A stretch of DNA of 64,000 nucleotides from Sedimenticola selenatireducens (GTDB lineage: Bacteria > Pseudomonadota > Gammaproteobacteria > Chromatiales > Chromatiaceae): contig NZ_VMNH01000022.1 in the NCBI RefSeq assembly GCF_007625115.1, forward strand, positions 54,494 to 118,493. The letters run 5' to 3'. The translations under genes and the position numbers were made by a program. Below, one piece after another: positions 31,107 through 40,170 of the stretch (position 1 is its first letter; every line of letters starts with the position of its first letter). Below the pieces are notes generated by a model. It saw only the letters and a program-made list of their open reading frames with translations, was not told where the DNA came from and did not search any database.

Positions 31107-32543
31107 ATGCAATTTGATACATCCATGCTGATACCGGTTTTACCGGAGATCTTTATCCTAACGGCGGCCTGCGTGATTCTGGTGGTAGATCTGTTCCTGA
31201 AAGAGGAGCAGCGGGTAATCAGTTACGGCATGACACAGATAAGTCTCCTGCTGGCCATAGTGGTAACACTTATGACGGCCCCTGCAGAGACTCGCATTGT
31301 GTTTGATGGGAGCGTGATACGGGATGGTATGAGTGATCTGCTGAAGATTGCTATCTACATTATTAGTGCTGGCGCTTTCCTCTACTCGAAGGACTACCTG
31401 AAGGATCGGGATTTGTTTAAGGGGGAGTATTACGTACTGGGCTTGTTTGCCGTGCTTGGTATGATGGTGATGGTCTCAGCCAATACCTTCCTTACGGTTT
31501 ACCTGGGCTTGGAGCTGCTTGCCCTCTCTCTCTATGCGCTGGTTGCGTTTGATCGTGATTCGGCTAATAGTTCTGAAGCCGCTATGAAGTATTTTGTTCT
31601 GGGTGCGCTTGCCTCGGGTATGCTGCTGTACGGTATCTCTATGATTTATGGGGCCACAGGATCTATTGGTTTTCAGGCTATCGGTGAAGGACTGGCCAAT
31701 CCCGATGTGAACAAGATGGTGCTTGTCTTTGGTCTTGTATTTGTGGTTATTGGTTTGGCGTTTAAGTTTGGCGCGGTTCCTTTCCATATGTGGGTGCCTG
31801 ATGTTTACCAGGGTGCACCAACCGCGGTTGTTACGTTCCTGGGCAGTACCCCTAAAATTGCAGCATTTGCGTTGGCTATGCGCATGCTGGTTGATGGGCT
31901 AGGTGGGCTGCATGCCGACTGGCAGTACATGCTGGTAATACTGGCAATATTATCAATGGGTTTGGGCAACGTGTTTGCTATCGCCCAGGGCAACATCAAA
32001 CGTATGTTGGCCTATTCAACCATCTCACATGTCGGTTTTATCCTGGTTGGTATTCTTGCGGGTACTACCAAAGGGTACACGGCTGCGATGTTCTACAGCA
32101 TTGTCTATGCAGTCATGGCACTTGGTGCTTTTGGTATTGTGATTCTGCTGAGTCGTCGCGGCTTTGAGGCTGAAAATCTAGAGGATTTCAAGGGTCTGAA
32201 TGAACGCAGTCCTTGGTTTGCAGCCATGATGTTGCTGGTGATGTTTTCCATGGCAGGTGTACCGCCTACAGTGGGTTTCTTCGCCAAGATGTTCATACTT
32301 GAATCAGTTGTCAGTATCGATATGACTTGGCTTGCCTTGGTGGGTGTGTTCTTCTCCATTATCGGTGCCTTCTATTATTTGCGGATCGTAAAGCTGATGT
32401 ATTTTGATAAGCCAGTAGACGCTAGTCCGCTTGAGGCTGGTATCGATACGCGCATTGCCCTGTCAGTGAATGGTTTGTCTATGCTGGCGTTAGGCATGTT
32501 CCCTGCGGGATTACTGTCGCTCTGTTCAGCCGCGCTTAGTTAG
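31107..32543 (+). CDS. nuoN: NADH-quinone oxidoreductase subunit N (antiporter-like)
   Basis: A 478-residue ND2 homologue and last gene of the operon. It contains YLGLELLALSLYALVAF (Glu), FKFGAVPFHMWVPDVYQGAPT (Lys) and LAYSTISHVGF. A strong terminator follows within about 25 bp. The set nuoA-N is complete, with no missing or fused subunits except that C and D are separate. Confidence 0.97.
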   Translation: MQFDTSMLIPVLPEIFILTAACVILVVDLFLKEEQRVISYGMTQISLLLAIVVTLMTAPAETRIVFDGSVIRDGMSDLLKIAIYIISAGAFLYSKDYLKDRDLFKGEYYVLGLFAVLGMMVMVSANTFLTVYLGLELLALSLYALVAFDRDSANSSEAAMKYFVLGALASGMLLYGISMIYGATGSIGFQAIGEGLANPDVNKMVLVFGLVFVVIGLAFKFGAVPFHMWVPDVYQGAPTAVVTFLGSTPKIAAFALAMRMLVDGLGGLHADWQYMLVILAILSMGLGNVFAIAQGNIKRMLAYSTISHVGFILVGILAGTTKGYTAAMFYSIVYAVMALGAFGIVILLSRRGFEAENLEDFKGLNERSPWFAAMMLLVMFSMAGVPPTVGFFAKMFILESVVSIDMTWLALVGVFFSIIGAFYYLRIVKLMYFDKPVDASPLEAGIDTRIALSVNGLSMLALGMFPAGLLSLCSAALS

Positions 32544-32566
32544 TATATTTCACATCATCATCTCCA

Positions 32567-32605
32567 AATAAAAAGCCCTGCTTTCACGCAGGGCTTTTTA
32601 TTTAA
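32567..32605. terminator. Terminator of the nuo operon
   Basis: A perfect 11-bp stem aaaaagccctg/cagggcttttt (32571-32581 with 32590-32600) has an 8-base loop. A-runs and T-runs on both sides make it potentially bidirectional. Confidence 0.92.
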
Positions 32606-32681
32606 TGGGTAGGAATGGAGGCCAAAATTCTAAATAGTTGCACGTGTATTTAAAGTTTGGAAATATTTTTTAAAAGAAAGG

Positions 32682-32710
32682 TTGTAAAACATTATTCATC
32701 TGCGTATTAT
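32682..32710 (+). promoter_or_regulatory. Predicted promoter of the initiator tRNA
   Basis: A -35 ttgtaa (32682-32687), a 17-bp spacer and a -10 tattat (32705-32710) are followed by a G+C-rich discriminator (ctgcgctcc), typical of stringently controlled stable-RNA promoters. The expected start is about 6 bp before the mature tRNA. Confidence 0.6.
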
Positions 32711-32722
32711 CTGCGCTCCAGA

Positions 32723-32781
<59 letters not shown>

Positions 32782-32799
<18 letters not shown>

Positions 32800-33140
32800 A
32801 ACACAAAAGGGTCGCCAGTGTGCGGCCCTTTTTTGTACCTAAAAAAACACATTCGAGCCTACGACATTAAAAAAGCTTGGTTCGACAAGCGCCGAAGGCG
32901 CGCAGCACGAGCGGAGCGAGCTAATCCTGCCCCCGCTACCAAACATGAAAAAAGGGTCGCTAAAGTGCGACCTTTTTTTGTGCCCAATCAAAGCGCATTC
33001 GAACCTACGACATCTAAAAAGGCGGGTTCGACAAGCGCCGAAGGCGCGCAGCACGAACGGAGTGAGCTCATCCTGCCCCCGCTACCAAACATGAAAAGGT
33101 TCGCCAAAGTGCGACCCTTTTTTGTGCTCAACCAAATCGC
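32782..33140 (+). repeat. Tandem ~145-bp repeats beginning with the tRNA-fMet 3' end (RtT-like)
   Basis: The 18-base tRNA tail atcctgcccccgctacca occurs at 32782 (inside the tRNA), 32924 and 33070, so the units are 142 bp, 146 bp and a truncated third of about 70 bp. Each unit holds the tRNA tail, a hairpin with T-run (32805-32834, 32948-32979, 33094-33123), and in the two full units a cattcga.cctacgacat segment and a gcgccgaaggcgc palindrome (32889-32901, 33035-33047), followed by cgcagcacga(g/a)cgga. Hairpin loops vary while the arms are largely retained. The arrangement resembles the tyrT 178-bp repeats of E. coli (RtT RNA), which also start with the last 19 bp of a tRNA. No protein-coding capacity is supported. 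Past 33140 to about 33430 I see no gene. Confidence 0.85.
32805..32834 (+). terminator. Terminator of tRNA-fMet (first of three related hairpins)
   Basis: The stem aaaagggtcgc pairs with gcggccctttt with one T:G wobble and ends in six T, directly after the tRNA CCA. Diverged copies lie at 32948-32979 and 33094-33123 in the following repeats. Confidence 0.75.
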
Positions 33141-33431
33141 GGTCCCCTTTTGGTGGCCAAATGAAAAAACACTTCCAACTTCGTGGTGTCGCTTGGCTGG
33201 TTTATCAGGTTCTGCCGTTGTGCAGGGCGAGGGTTTGAGCTTAATTCCCTCTTTCAACAGAGTATGAGAGCTGTTTCTAAGTTTTGCTTTATTACCACCT
33301 TCAGCGTTATTCATATTGCCCTGTTTAAGCTGTTAGGTTGTATTTTTGTTAAAGTTGAATAAAAAATCTGCGGGATGACCCGTAGGTCAATTCGTCCGTA
33401 GGCGTGGGCTTTATTTTAACGTCAGTACAAA

Positions 33432-33460
33432 TTGCATGGTGCTGGCAGTTGCTATATAAT
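33432..33460 (+). promoter_or_regulatory. Predicted strong sigma70 promoter upstream of rimP
   Basis: A -35 ttgcat (33432-33437), a 17-bp spacer and a consensus -10 tataat (33455-33460) lie about 215 bp before the rimP start. The resulting leader would contain both attenuator-like hairpins at 33543-33568 and 33633-33652. Confidence 0.7.
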
Positions 33461-33471
33461 GCTCCCGTTTA

Positions 33472-33568
33472 TGTAGGGTTGCGGTTCCTTAAAATGTCCG
33501 TTGTGCTTGTGGACACTATAAGGATTGCTTCCTTTGCGTTTAGGAGCCCCCTACAGTGGGGTTTTTTT
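33472..33568 (+). promoter_or_regulatory. Candidate attenuator with antiterminator pairing in the rimP leader
   Basis: A terminator-like hairpin cccc-tacagt-gggg (33548-33561) is followed by seven T (33562-33568). Upstream, tgtaggg (33472-33478), near the predicted transcript start, is a perfect complement of ccctaca (33549-33555). That site covers the terminator's 5' arm and part of its loop, so the two pairings are mutually exclusive. This is seen in sequence; regulatory use is inferred. Confidence 0.5.
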
Positions 33569-33632
33569 ATTGGCGCTGCCATCGCGGGCCGGTATTAAGC
33601 GACGTACCTGAGTCTTAGGTGCATTTAGAAGT

Positions 33633-33652
33633 GGGCCAATGGCCCTTTTTTT
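33633..33652 (+). terminator. Second leader hairpin with T-run (rimP-leader type)
   Basis: gggcc-aat-ggccc is followed by seven T, 23 bp before the rimP ATG. This matches my recollection of the gammaproteobacterial rimP-leader element, a putative premature terminator upstream of the nusA operon. A further gggcc at about 33587-33591 could compete for the 3' arm. Confidence 0.65.
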
Positions 33653-33675
33653 GTTTCCGGGTTTTATCTACGAGC

Positions 33676-34134
33676 ATGGCTGTTGCGTCAGAAAAATTGA
33701 TTGAAATAGTCCGGGGGGCGGTTGAGCCACTGGGTTATGAGTTGGTGGGTGTTGAATTTCTGAGTCAAGGACGAGGCGGGAGTCTGTTGCGTATCTACAT
33801 TGATCATGAAAATGGTATCGGTGTGGAAGATTGCGCCAAGGTCAGCCATCAGGTGAGCGGTGTCTTGGATGTGGAAGATCCTATTCAGGAGAACTACAGT
33901 CTAGAGGTTTCGTCCCCCGGCCTTGATCGGCCGCTGTTTTTTGAAAAGGATTATGTGCGTTTTACTGGCCATAGAGTGGCTGTTCGATTACGCACAAAGC
34001 TGCATGACAGGAGGCGCTACGAAGGCGTCCTGATGGGCATGCGAGAAGGTAACGTTCTGGTGTTGATGGATGGCGAAGAGGCCTCCCTGCCACTGGATTT
34101 GATTGATAAAGCGCGATTAGTGCCTGAATTCTGA
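33676..34134 (+). CDS. rimP: Ribosome maturation factor RimP
   Basis: A 152-residue 30S assembly factor that binds S12/S19-region intermediates. An N-terminal alpha/beta domain ([23 protein letters not shown]) precedes a C-terminal SH3-like domain ([10 protein letters not shown]...[13 protein letters not shown]). The ATG at 33676 matches family N-termini (MAVASEKL); a start at 33619 would translate through the leader terminator and is rejected. First gene of rimP-nusA-infB-rbfA-truB-rpsO-pnp. Confidence 0.95.
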   Translation: MAVASEKLIEIVRGAVEPLGYELVGVEFLSQGRGGSLLRIYIDHENGIGVEDCAKVSHQVSGVLDVEDPIQENYSLEVSSPGLDRPLFFEKDYVRFTGHRVAVRLRTKLHDRRRYEGVLMGMREGNVLVLMDGEEASLPLDLIDKARLVPEF

Positions 34135-34148
34135 TTGGGTTGAGACAG

Positions 34149-35651
34149 ATGAATAAAGAGATTTTACTTGTCGTTGATGTCGTGTCCAACGAAAAAGATA
34201 TTGAAAAAGAGGTCATATTCGAAGCAATCGAATACGCACTGGCTTCCGCTACCCGTAAAAAGGCTGGCGGTGATATCAGTGTGCGTGTTCAGGTTGATCG
34301 CGTGACGGGTGACTACACCAGCTTTAGACGCTGGGAAGTGATCTCTGAAGTGGAGCCGGACGAAGAGTTTAATCCAGAAAAGGAGATTATGCTCGATGAG
34401 GCTCAGAAAATAGTGCCGGAGATCCAATCGGGAGAATTCATTGAAGAGCCGATGGAGTCCATTGCATTTGGCCGTATTGCCGCTCAGACCGCAAAGCAGG
34501 TTATTGTTCAGAAAGTCAGAGAGGCGGAGCGGGCCAAGGTTGTTGAAGCCTATCAAGAGCGGATCGGCGATCTAGTTACTGGCATTGTAAAGCGGGTGGA
34601 TCGTGGCAACGTGACGTTGGATCTGGGTGGCAACGCAGAGGCGATTGTTCTGCGTGATCAGATGATTCCCCGTGAACCTGTTCGTAGTGGTGACCGCCTA
34701 CGCGGCTATCTCTATGAGGTTCGTTCAGAGCAGCGAGGACCGCAGTTGTTTGTTAGCCGTAGCTGCCCTGAATTGCTTATTGAGCTGTTCAAGTTGGAAG
34801 TGCCTGAAGTTGGCGAAGGCCTGATTGACATCAAGGGCGCTGCGCGTGATCCAGGTTTGCGTGCAAAGATTGCAGTGAAAACCAACGATTCGCGAATTGA
34901 TCCTGTGGGTGCCTGCGTCGGCATGCGCGGCTCGCGTGTCCAGGCTATTTCCAATGAGCTGAACGGTGAACGTGTTGATATCATTTTGTGGAATGATAAT
35001 CCCGCACAATTCGTTATCAATGCCATGTCACCTGCTGATGTTGCGTCAATCGTTGTAGACGAAGATTCTGGCAGTATGACGGTGGCGGTAAGTGAAGAGA
35101 ATTTGTCACAAGCGATTGGTCGTGGCGGCCAGAATGTTCGTCTCGCCAGTGAATTGACGGGTTGGGAATTGAATGTGATGAATGAAGCCGACGCAGAAGC
35201 TCAGAGCGAAGCCGAGGTTCGTGAGTATGTCGAAAACTTCATGGCTCAGCTTGATGTGGATGAAGAAGTTGCGATGATTCTGGTTCAGGAAGGTTTTTCT
35301 ACCTTGGATGAAGTCGCGTATGTTCCGATCAGTGAGATGCTGGAGATTGAGGAGTTTGATAAGGATATCGTTGATGCCCTGCGTGACAGAGCAAAAGAGA
35401 TTCTGTTAACTCAAGCGATTGCCAAAGAGGAGGCAATGGGCGACGGACCTGCTGAAGACCTTCTCTCGATGGATGGAATGGATTCGGATTTGGCCTATGA
35501 GTTAGCCAGTCGGGAAATATGCACCATGGAAGATTTGGCTGAGCAGTCGGTTGATGAATTAATGGTAATTGATGGTATGGACGAGGAGAGAGCGGCTCAG
35601 TTGATTATGACTGCCCGTGCTCCCTGGTTTGCAGATGAGCAGCAGAGCTAA
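34149..35651 (+). CDS. nusA: Transcription termination/antitermination factor NusA
   Basis: A 500-residue protein with an N-terminal RNA polymerase-binding domain, an S1 domain ([21 protein letters not shown] near residue 135), two KH domains ([17 protein letters not shown] and [12 protein letters not shown]) and two C-terminal acidic repeats (from about residue 370) that bind alpha-CTD or lambda N in E. coli. It couples pausing, termination and translation. The ATG at 34149 gives [16 protein letters not shown], as in other gammaproteobacterial NusA. Confidence 0.97.
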   Translation: MNKEILLVVDVVSNEKDIEKEVIFEAIEYALASATRKKAGGDISVRVQVDRVTGDYTSFRRWEVISEVEPDEEFNPEKEIMLDEAQKIVPEIQSGEFIEEPMESIAFGRIAAQTAKQVIVQKVREAERAKVVEAYQERIGDLVTGIVKRVDRGNVTLDLGGNAEAIVLRDQMIPREPVRSGDRLRGYLYEVRSEQRGPQLFVSRSCPELLIELFKLEVPEVGEGLIDIKGAARDPGLRAKIAVKTNDSRIDPVGACVGMRGSRVQAISNELNGERVDIILWNDNPAQFVINAMSPADVASIVVDEDSGSMTVAVSEENLSQAIGRGGQNVRLASELTGWELNVMNEADAEAQSEAEVREYVENFMAQLDVDEEVAMILVQEGFSTLDEVAYVPISEMLEIEEFDKDIVDALRDRAKEILLTQAIAKEEAMGDGPAEDLLSMDGMDSDLAYELASREICTMEDLAEQSVDELMVIDGMDEERAAQLIMTARAPWFADEQQS

Positions 35652-35672
35652 GGTTGCCGGAGGTACTATCCT

Positions 35673-38363
35673 ATGAGTGATGTAACGGTAAGGCAGCTCG
35701 CCAAAGATGTTGGAATTGAAGAAGAGCGCCTGCTTACCCAGCTGAAAGATGCGGGTGTTATAAAGAGCAGTGCTGATGACTTAATCAGTGTGTCGGAAAA
35801 AGCTAAGCTTTTGGGGCATCTGCGTGAGAGTCATGGTAAGAAAGACGATAACACCACGACCAACGGGCCAAAAAAGATTACGCTGAAGCGTAAGACTGTC
35901 AGTGAGCTGCAACAGCCCGCAGCGGGTGGTCGTGGCCCTGGTAGCCGAGGAGCGGCGCGTGCTGTAGGGAAAACGGTCAGTGTGGAAGTCAGACGTAAAC
36001 GTACTTATGTTAAGCGTGGTACGACTTCGGAAGATGAAAAGACTTTACTGGATGCGGAAGCTGCAAAAAAGGCGCTTGAAGAACAGGCCAATAAGCGTCT
36101 ACAGATTGAAGCGGATGATCAGGCGCGTCGAGCGGCAGAGGATGCCCTGAGGCAAGCGGAACTTTCCGAAATATTGAAGGCTAAGGAAGAAGCAAAGCGC
36201 CTGGAAGAAGAGGCGCGACAAAGAGAAGCTGAAGAGACAAAGAGTCAGGTAGAAGAAGTGCCTGAACCTCTCCAGACCGAACAAGAGCCAGTGACTCCTG
36301 TTCAGGAAGAGGTAGCACCTGAGGTGCAATTACCTGAGGTTGATGTAACCGTGCCGGTTGTTGAAAAAGCGGCTGTTGCGCCAGCGCCGGATGAACGCAG
36401 CGGAAAACGTGCAGGTCACAAGAAAGAGAGTCGTGCGCATTCTGGTAAATCCAAGAAAGAAGGGAATGATGACAATGACAGTCGCACAAAACTGCATGTG
36501 TCAGCAGACAAACGGGGACGTAGAAAAGGTAAGTCGGCGCGTGGTCGGGCGGCGGCACCTACGCAGTCAGATTCACAGCATGGATTTGTTAGACCCACTG
36601 CGCCAGTAGTCAAAGAGATTGAAGTTCCGGAGAGCATTACGGTCGCGGATCTCGCCTCCCAGATGTCATTGAAAGCGGCCGCAGTTATCAAAGAGCTGAT
36701 GAAGATGGGTATGATGGTAACCATCAATCAGCCGCTTGATCACGATACCGCTACGCTGGTTGTGGAAGAATTGGGTCATGTGGCGGTAACCAAAAAAGAC
36801 ACCAGTATCGAAACCCAGGTGATGAACTCACTTGATGTCATACAGGGTGAGCAGATTCATCGTGCACCTGTGGTGACCATCATGGGTCATGTCGATCACG
36901 GTAAAACCTCTCTGCTGGATTATATTCGCAGCAGTCGAGTGGCCGCTGGTGAAGCGGGCGGTATTACCCAGCATATTGGTGCCTACCATGTTGAAACCGA
37001 TCACGGAATGATCTCGTTTTTGGATACTCCGGGACATGCGGCGTTCTCCGCCATGCGTGCTCGTGGCGCCAAGGTAACAGATATTGTCGTGCTGGTTGTT
37101 GCTGCAGATGATGGTGTGAAGCCACAGACTATTGAGGCAGTACAGCATTCCAAGGCGGCCGGTGTTCCTATGATCATCGCTGTCAATAAGATGGATAAAG
37201 AGGATGCCAATCCCGACCGGGTTAAACAGGAACTCTCTCAGCATGAAGTGATACCTGAAGATTGGGGTGGTGATGTTCAATTCATCGAGGTATCAGCAAA
37301 GACCGGTGCTGGTGTAGACGCGTTACTCGATGCTATTTTGCTGCAGGCTGAAGTCCTTGAGCTGACTGCTGTTGCCGATGGTCCTGCGCGAGGCATTGTT
37401 GTTGAGTCAAGTCTGGATAAAGGACGTGGTTCTGTCGCTACGATCTTGGTCCAATCGGGCACCCTCAAAAAAGGCGACATGCTAGTGTGTGGCCAAGAGT
37501 TTGGTCGCGTTCGTGCCTTACTGGATGAGAATCGTCAGCCGATTGAAGCGGCGGGTCCCTCCATACCTGTTGAAGTGCTAGGCCTGTCCGGCGTGCCCAA
37601 TGCGGGTGATGATGTTATTGCTGTTGCTGATGAGCGCAAGGCACGTGAACTGGCCGCCATGCGTCAGGAAACAAATCGAGATAACCGGTTGGCCGCACAG
37701 AAGGCAGCCAAGCTGGATGAATTCTTTGCCAAGATGTCTGAAGGTGATGTCGGTATTATCAATCTTATTATCAAGGCTGATGTACAGGGTAGTGTCGAGG
37801 CATTACGTGAATCGTTGCTTAAACTCTCTACAGATGAAGTGAAGGTAAAAGTTGTTGCTTCAGCGGTAGGTGGCATTAACGAAACAGATATTAATCTCGC
37901 CGCCACGTCAGATGCCTTTGTTATCGGCTTCAATGTGCGTGCGGATTCAGCTGCACGTCGTGCTGCCGAAGATCGTGGTCTGGACATTCGTTACTACAGC
38001 ATTATCTATGAAGTGATTGATGACGTGAAGAAGGCCTTGTCGGGTCTGCTTTCACCAGAGGTTCGAGAAGAGATTGTTGGTTTGGCTGAAGTGCGTGATG
38101 TATTCCGTTCATCCAAGCTGGGTGCGATTGCAGGTTGTATGGTCGTTGAAGGTACAGTGAAACGAAACTTGCCAATTCGTGTATTGCGCGAAAATGTTGT
38201 GATCTATGAGGGTGTACTTGAGTCCCTACGCCGAGTTAAGGATGATGTCTCCGAAGTTAAATCGGGTACTGAGTGTGGTATCGGCGTGAAAAATTACAAT
38301 GACGTTCAGCCTGGCGATCAGATCGAAGTATTTGAGCGCACTGAAATTGCACGTCAACTTTGA
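35673..38363 (+). CDS. infB: Translation initiation factor IF-2
   Basis: An 896-residue GTPase that delivers fMet-tRNA to the 30S P site. It has an N-terminal IF2_N subdomain ([10 protein letters not shown]), a long charged Ala/Glu/Lys/Arg-rich linker (about residues 85-300), a second IF2_N ([25 protein letters not shown]), and the G domain with [17 protein letters not shown] and NKMDKED. Domains II-IV with the fMet-binding C2 module follow. An internal alternative start (IF2 beta) is possible but not assigned. Confidence 0.97.
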   Translation: MSDVTVRQLAKDVGIEEERLLTQLKDAGVIKSSADDLISVSEKAKLLGHLRESHGKKDDNTTTNGPKKITLKRKTVSELQQPAAGGRGPGSRGAARAVGKTVSVEVRRKRTYVKRGTTSEDEKTLLDAEAAKKALEEQANKRLQIEADDQARRAAEDALRQAELSEILKAKEEAKRLEEEARQREAEETKSQVEEVPEPLQTEQEPVTPVQEEVAPEVQLPEVDVTVPVVEKAAVAPAPDERSGKRAGHKKESRAHSGKSKKEGNDDNDSRTKLHVSADKRGRRKGKSARGRAAAPTQSDSQHGFVRPTAPVVKEIEVPESITVADLASQMSLKAAAVIKELMKMGMMVTINQPLDHDTATLVVEELGHVAVTKKDTSIETQVMNSLDVIQGEQIHRAPVVTIMGHVDHGKTSLLDYIRSSRVAAGEAGGITQHIGAYHVETDHGMISFLDTPGHAAFSAMRARGAKVTDIVVLVVAADDGVKPQTIEAVQHSKAAGVPMIIAVNKMDKEDANPDRVKQELSQHEVIPEDWGGDVQFIEVSAKTGAGVDALLDAILLQAEVLELTAVADGPARGIVVESSLDKGRGSVATILVQSGTLKKGDMLVCGQEFGRVRALLDENRQPIEAAGPSIPVEVLGLSGVPNAGDDVIAVADERKARELAAMRQETNRDNRLAAQKAAKLDEFFAKMSEGDVGIINLIIKADVQGSVEALRESLLKLSTDEVKVKVVASAVGGINETDINLAATSDAFVIGFNVRADSAARRAAEDRGLDIRYYSIIYEVIDDVKKALSGLLSPEVREEIVGLAEVRDVFRSSKLGAIAGCMVVEGTVKRNLPIRVLRENVVIYEGVLESLRRVKDDVSEVKSGTECGIGVKNYNDVQPGDQIEVFERTEIARQL

Positions 38364-38381
38364 TCTTGAGCAGAAGCGCTG

Positions 38382-38765
38382 ATGGCTCGTGAGTTTAAAA
38401 GAACGGATCGAATCGGCTCGCAGATTCAGCGGGAACTGGCCGAATTGGTGCGTACCAGTTTTGATGTGCGGAAGATTGGGATGGTGACGATACAGGCGGT
38501 GCAGGTCGTTCGTGATTTTTCCCATGCCAAGATCTACTTTACATTTTTTGGTGGCGAACTGGATCAACAGGGCGTCACCAAGATGCTCAAGCAGGCGGCG
38601 CCCAAATTACGTCATGAACTGGGACAGAGAATGCGCATGCGAATTGTACCTGAGTTGCATTTTTTGTATGACGAGTCGATCGAGCGCGGCAGCCGTATCT
38701 CCAGTCTGATTGAGCAGGCCGTTCAGTCTGATCATCATGATTCAGATGATGAACGGAATGACTGA
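38382..38765 (+). CDS. rbfA: 30S ribosome-binding factor RbfA
   Basis: A 127-residue KH-type cold-shock factor for 16S rRNA 5'-end maturation. The family core is visible as RIGSQIQRELAELVR, VRDFSHAKIYFTFFG and LRHELGQRMRMRIVPELHFLYDES. Its stop overlaps the truB start (tgatg). Confidence 0.95.
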   Translation: MAREFKRTDRIGSQIQRELAELVRTSFDVRKIGMVTIQAVQVVRDFSHAKIYFTFFGGELDQQGVTKMLKQAAPKLRHELGQRMRMRIVPELHFLYDESIERGSRISSLIEQAVQSDHHDSDDERND

Positions 38766-39673
38766 TGGGACGTAGGCGTCAACGTGGGCGAAATGTCCAA
38801 GGTATTCTGCTGTTTGATAAACCACTGGGTGAGAGTTCCAATAAGGCGCTACAGAAGGTCAAGCAGATTTATTACGCTAATAAAGCGGGTCATACGGGAA
38901 GTCTTGATCCGCTGGCGACGGGTTTGTTGCCGATCTGTTTTGGCGGGGCGACCAAGGTTTCAGCTTTTTTGCTGGATGCGGACAAACGCTACTGGGTGCG
39001 GATAAAACTCGGTGAGACCACGGCTACCGGTGACTCGGAAGGTGAGCTGCTCCAACAGCGTGCTACCGAATCTGTCACTCAAGCTGTTTTGCTATCAGTT
39101 ATCGAAGCATTTATAGGCACTATTCAGCAAGTGCCACCGATGTATTCGGCGCTTAAGCATCAAGGTGAGCGGCTTTATAAACTGGCTCGAGAGGGTGTGG
39201 AGGTCGAGCGTGAACCGCGTCAGGTAACGATTCACGCGATCAAGCTCCTGAGTTGTGAGTTACCTGAGTTTGAACTGGAAGTTCATTGCAGTAAAGGTAC
39301 TTACATAAGGACTCTGGCTGAAGATATTGGTGAAAAGCTGGGTTGCGGTGCGCATGTGATTGGTTTGAGGCGTACCCAGGTAGGCCCCTTCTCTGGGGAA
39401 AACATGATCGATCTGGCTGGGCTTGAAGCCTTAGCAGCGTCAGGAAAAGAGGCATTGGATGCTCTGTTGTTGCCGGTGGATTCGGCCATTAAAGATTGGC
39501 CTGAAGTCCATTTGAACAGTGATTCAGCGTTTTATCTGGGTCAAGGGCAGCCGGTCATTGTACCGAAGGCACCGACTGAAGGTCGGGTCAGAATTTATGA
39601 TCACACCGATAAGTTTTTAGGTGTGGGTGAGATTTTAGATGATGGGCGGGTTGCTCCCAAACGGATGATATAG
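38765..39673 (+). CDS. truB: tRNA pseudouridine(55) synthase
   Basis: A 302-residue enzyme that makes pseudouridine 55 in the T-loop of elongator tRNAs. The catalytic Asp is in HTGSLDPLATGLLP; RYWVRIKLGETTATGDSEG and KGTYIRTLAEDIGE are also conserved. A C-terminal PUA domain is present. Translationally coupled to rbfA by a 1-base overlap. Confidence 0.96.
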   Translation: MGRRRQRGRNVQGILLFDKPLGESSNKALQKVKQIYYANKAGHTGSLDPLATGLLPICFGGATKVSAFLLDADKRYWVRIKLGETTATGDSEGELLQQRATESVTQAVLLSVIEAFIGTIQQVPPMYSALKHQGERLYKLAREGVEVEREPRQVTIHAIKLLSCELPEFELEVHCSKGTYIRTLAEDIGEKLGCGAHVIGLRRTQVGPFSGENMIDLAGLEALAASGKEALDALLLPVDSAIKDWPEVHLNSDSAFYLGQGQPVIVPKAPTEGRVRIYDHTDKFLGVGEILDDGRVAPKRMI

Positions 39674-39785
39674 CCTTTTAATAGCTGAATAAGTCGCAAC
39701 CATTTGATTGACGACACAAAACCCATCATAATTCCACGTTTACTGATCCTGAGCGGCCCTGTCAGGCTGCGAGGTGATCGAAACC

Positions 39786-39801
39786 ACCCGCTTTTGCGGG
39801 T
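39786..39801 (+). other. Hairpin in the rpsO leader
   Basis: A perfect 6-bp stem acccgc-tttt-gcgggt about 70 bp before rpsO has no T-run, so it is not a terminator. rpsO leaders in Gammaproteobacteria often bind S15 for autoregulation; whether this hairpin takes part cannot be told from sequence. Confidence 0.35.
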
Positions 39802-39868
39802 ATTGTCCGCCGTCTGATCCCACTTGTCGGGCGCGGATATTTTATTATGTAACAGTGAGGAAATTAAC

Positions 39869-40138
39869 ATGACATTTAATGCAGAACAGAAAAAGGCGAT
39901 TGTTGAAGAGTATGCACAGGCTGCGAACGACACCGGTTCCCCTGAGGTCCAGGTTGCCCTGTTGACCGCGCGCATCAACCAGCTTACAGAGCATTTCGCT
40001 GCCCACAAACACGATCATCATTCCCGTCGTGGATTGGTGCGCATGGTGAACTCTCGCCGCAAGCTGCTGGACTATCTGAAGTCCAAAGATGTAGAACGTT
40101 ATCGCTCATTGATTTCACGTCTAGGCCTGCGTCGTTAA
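39869..40138 (+). CDS. rpsO: 30S ribosomal protein S15
   Basis: An 89-residue, full-length S15 that binds the 16S rRNA three-way junction. Signatures are [28 protein letters not shown] and [13 protein letters not shown]. The ATG at 39869 has gtgagga upstream; an earlier in-frame start at 39824 is rejected because it lies before this ribosome-binding site. It precedes pnp, as in E. coli. Confidence 0.97.
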   Translation: MTFNAEQKKAIVEEYAQAANDTGSPEVQVALLTARINQLTEHFAAHKHDHHSRRGLVRMVNSRRKLLDYLKSKDVERYRSLISRLGLRR

Positions 40139-40170
40139 TCTGAACCTGAACCAACTTTGAGGACACGAAT

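Noticed and set aside
32818..33267. 149-codon open frame across the tRNA-end repeats, and similar frames on the other strand.
   Set aside because: The frame arises from repeat periodicity and translates tRNA tail and hairpin sequence. There is no ribosome-binding site or family match.
39786..39801. Terminator between truB and rpsO.
   Set aside because: The stem is perfect but no T-run follows, so it is kept only as a leader hairpin.
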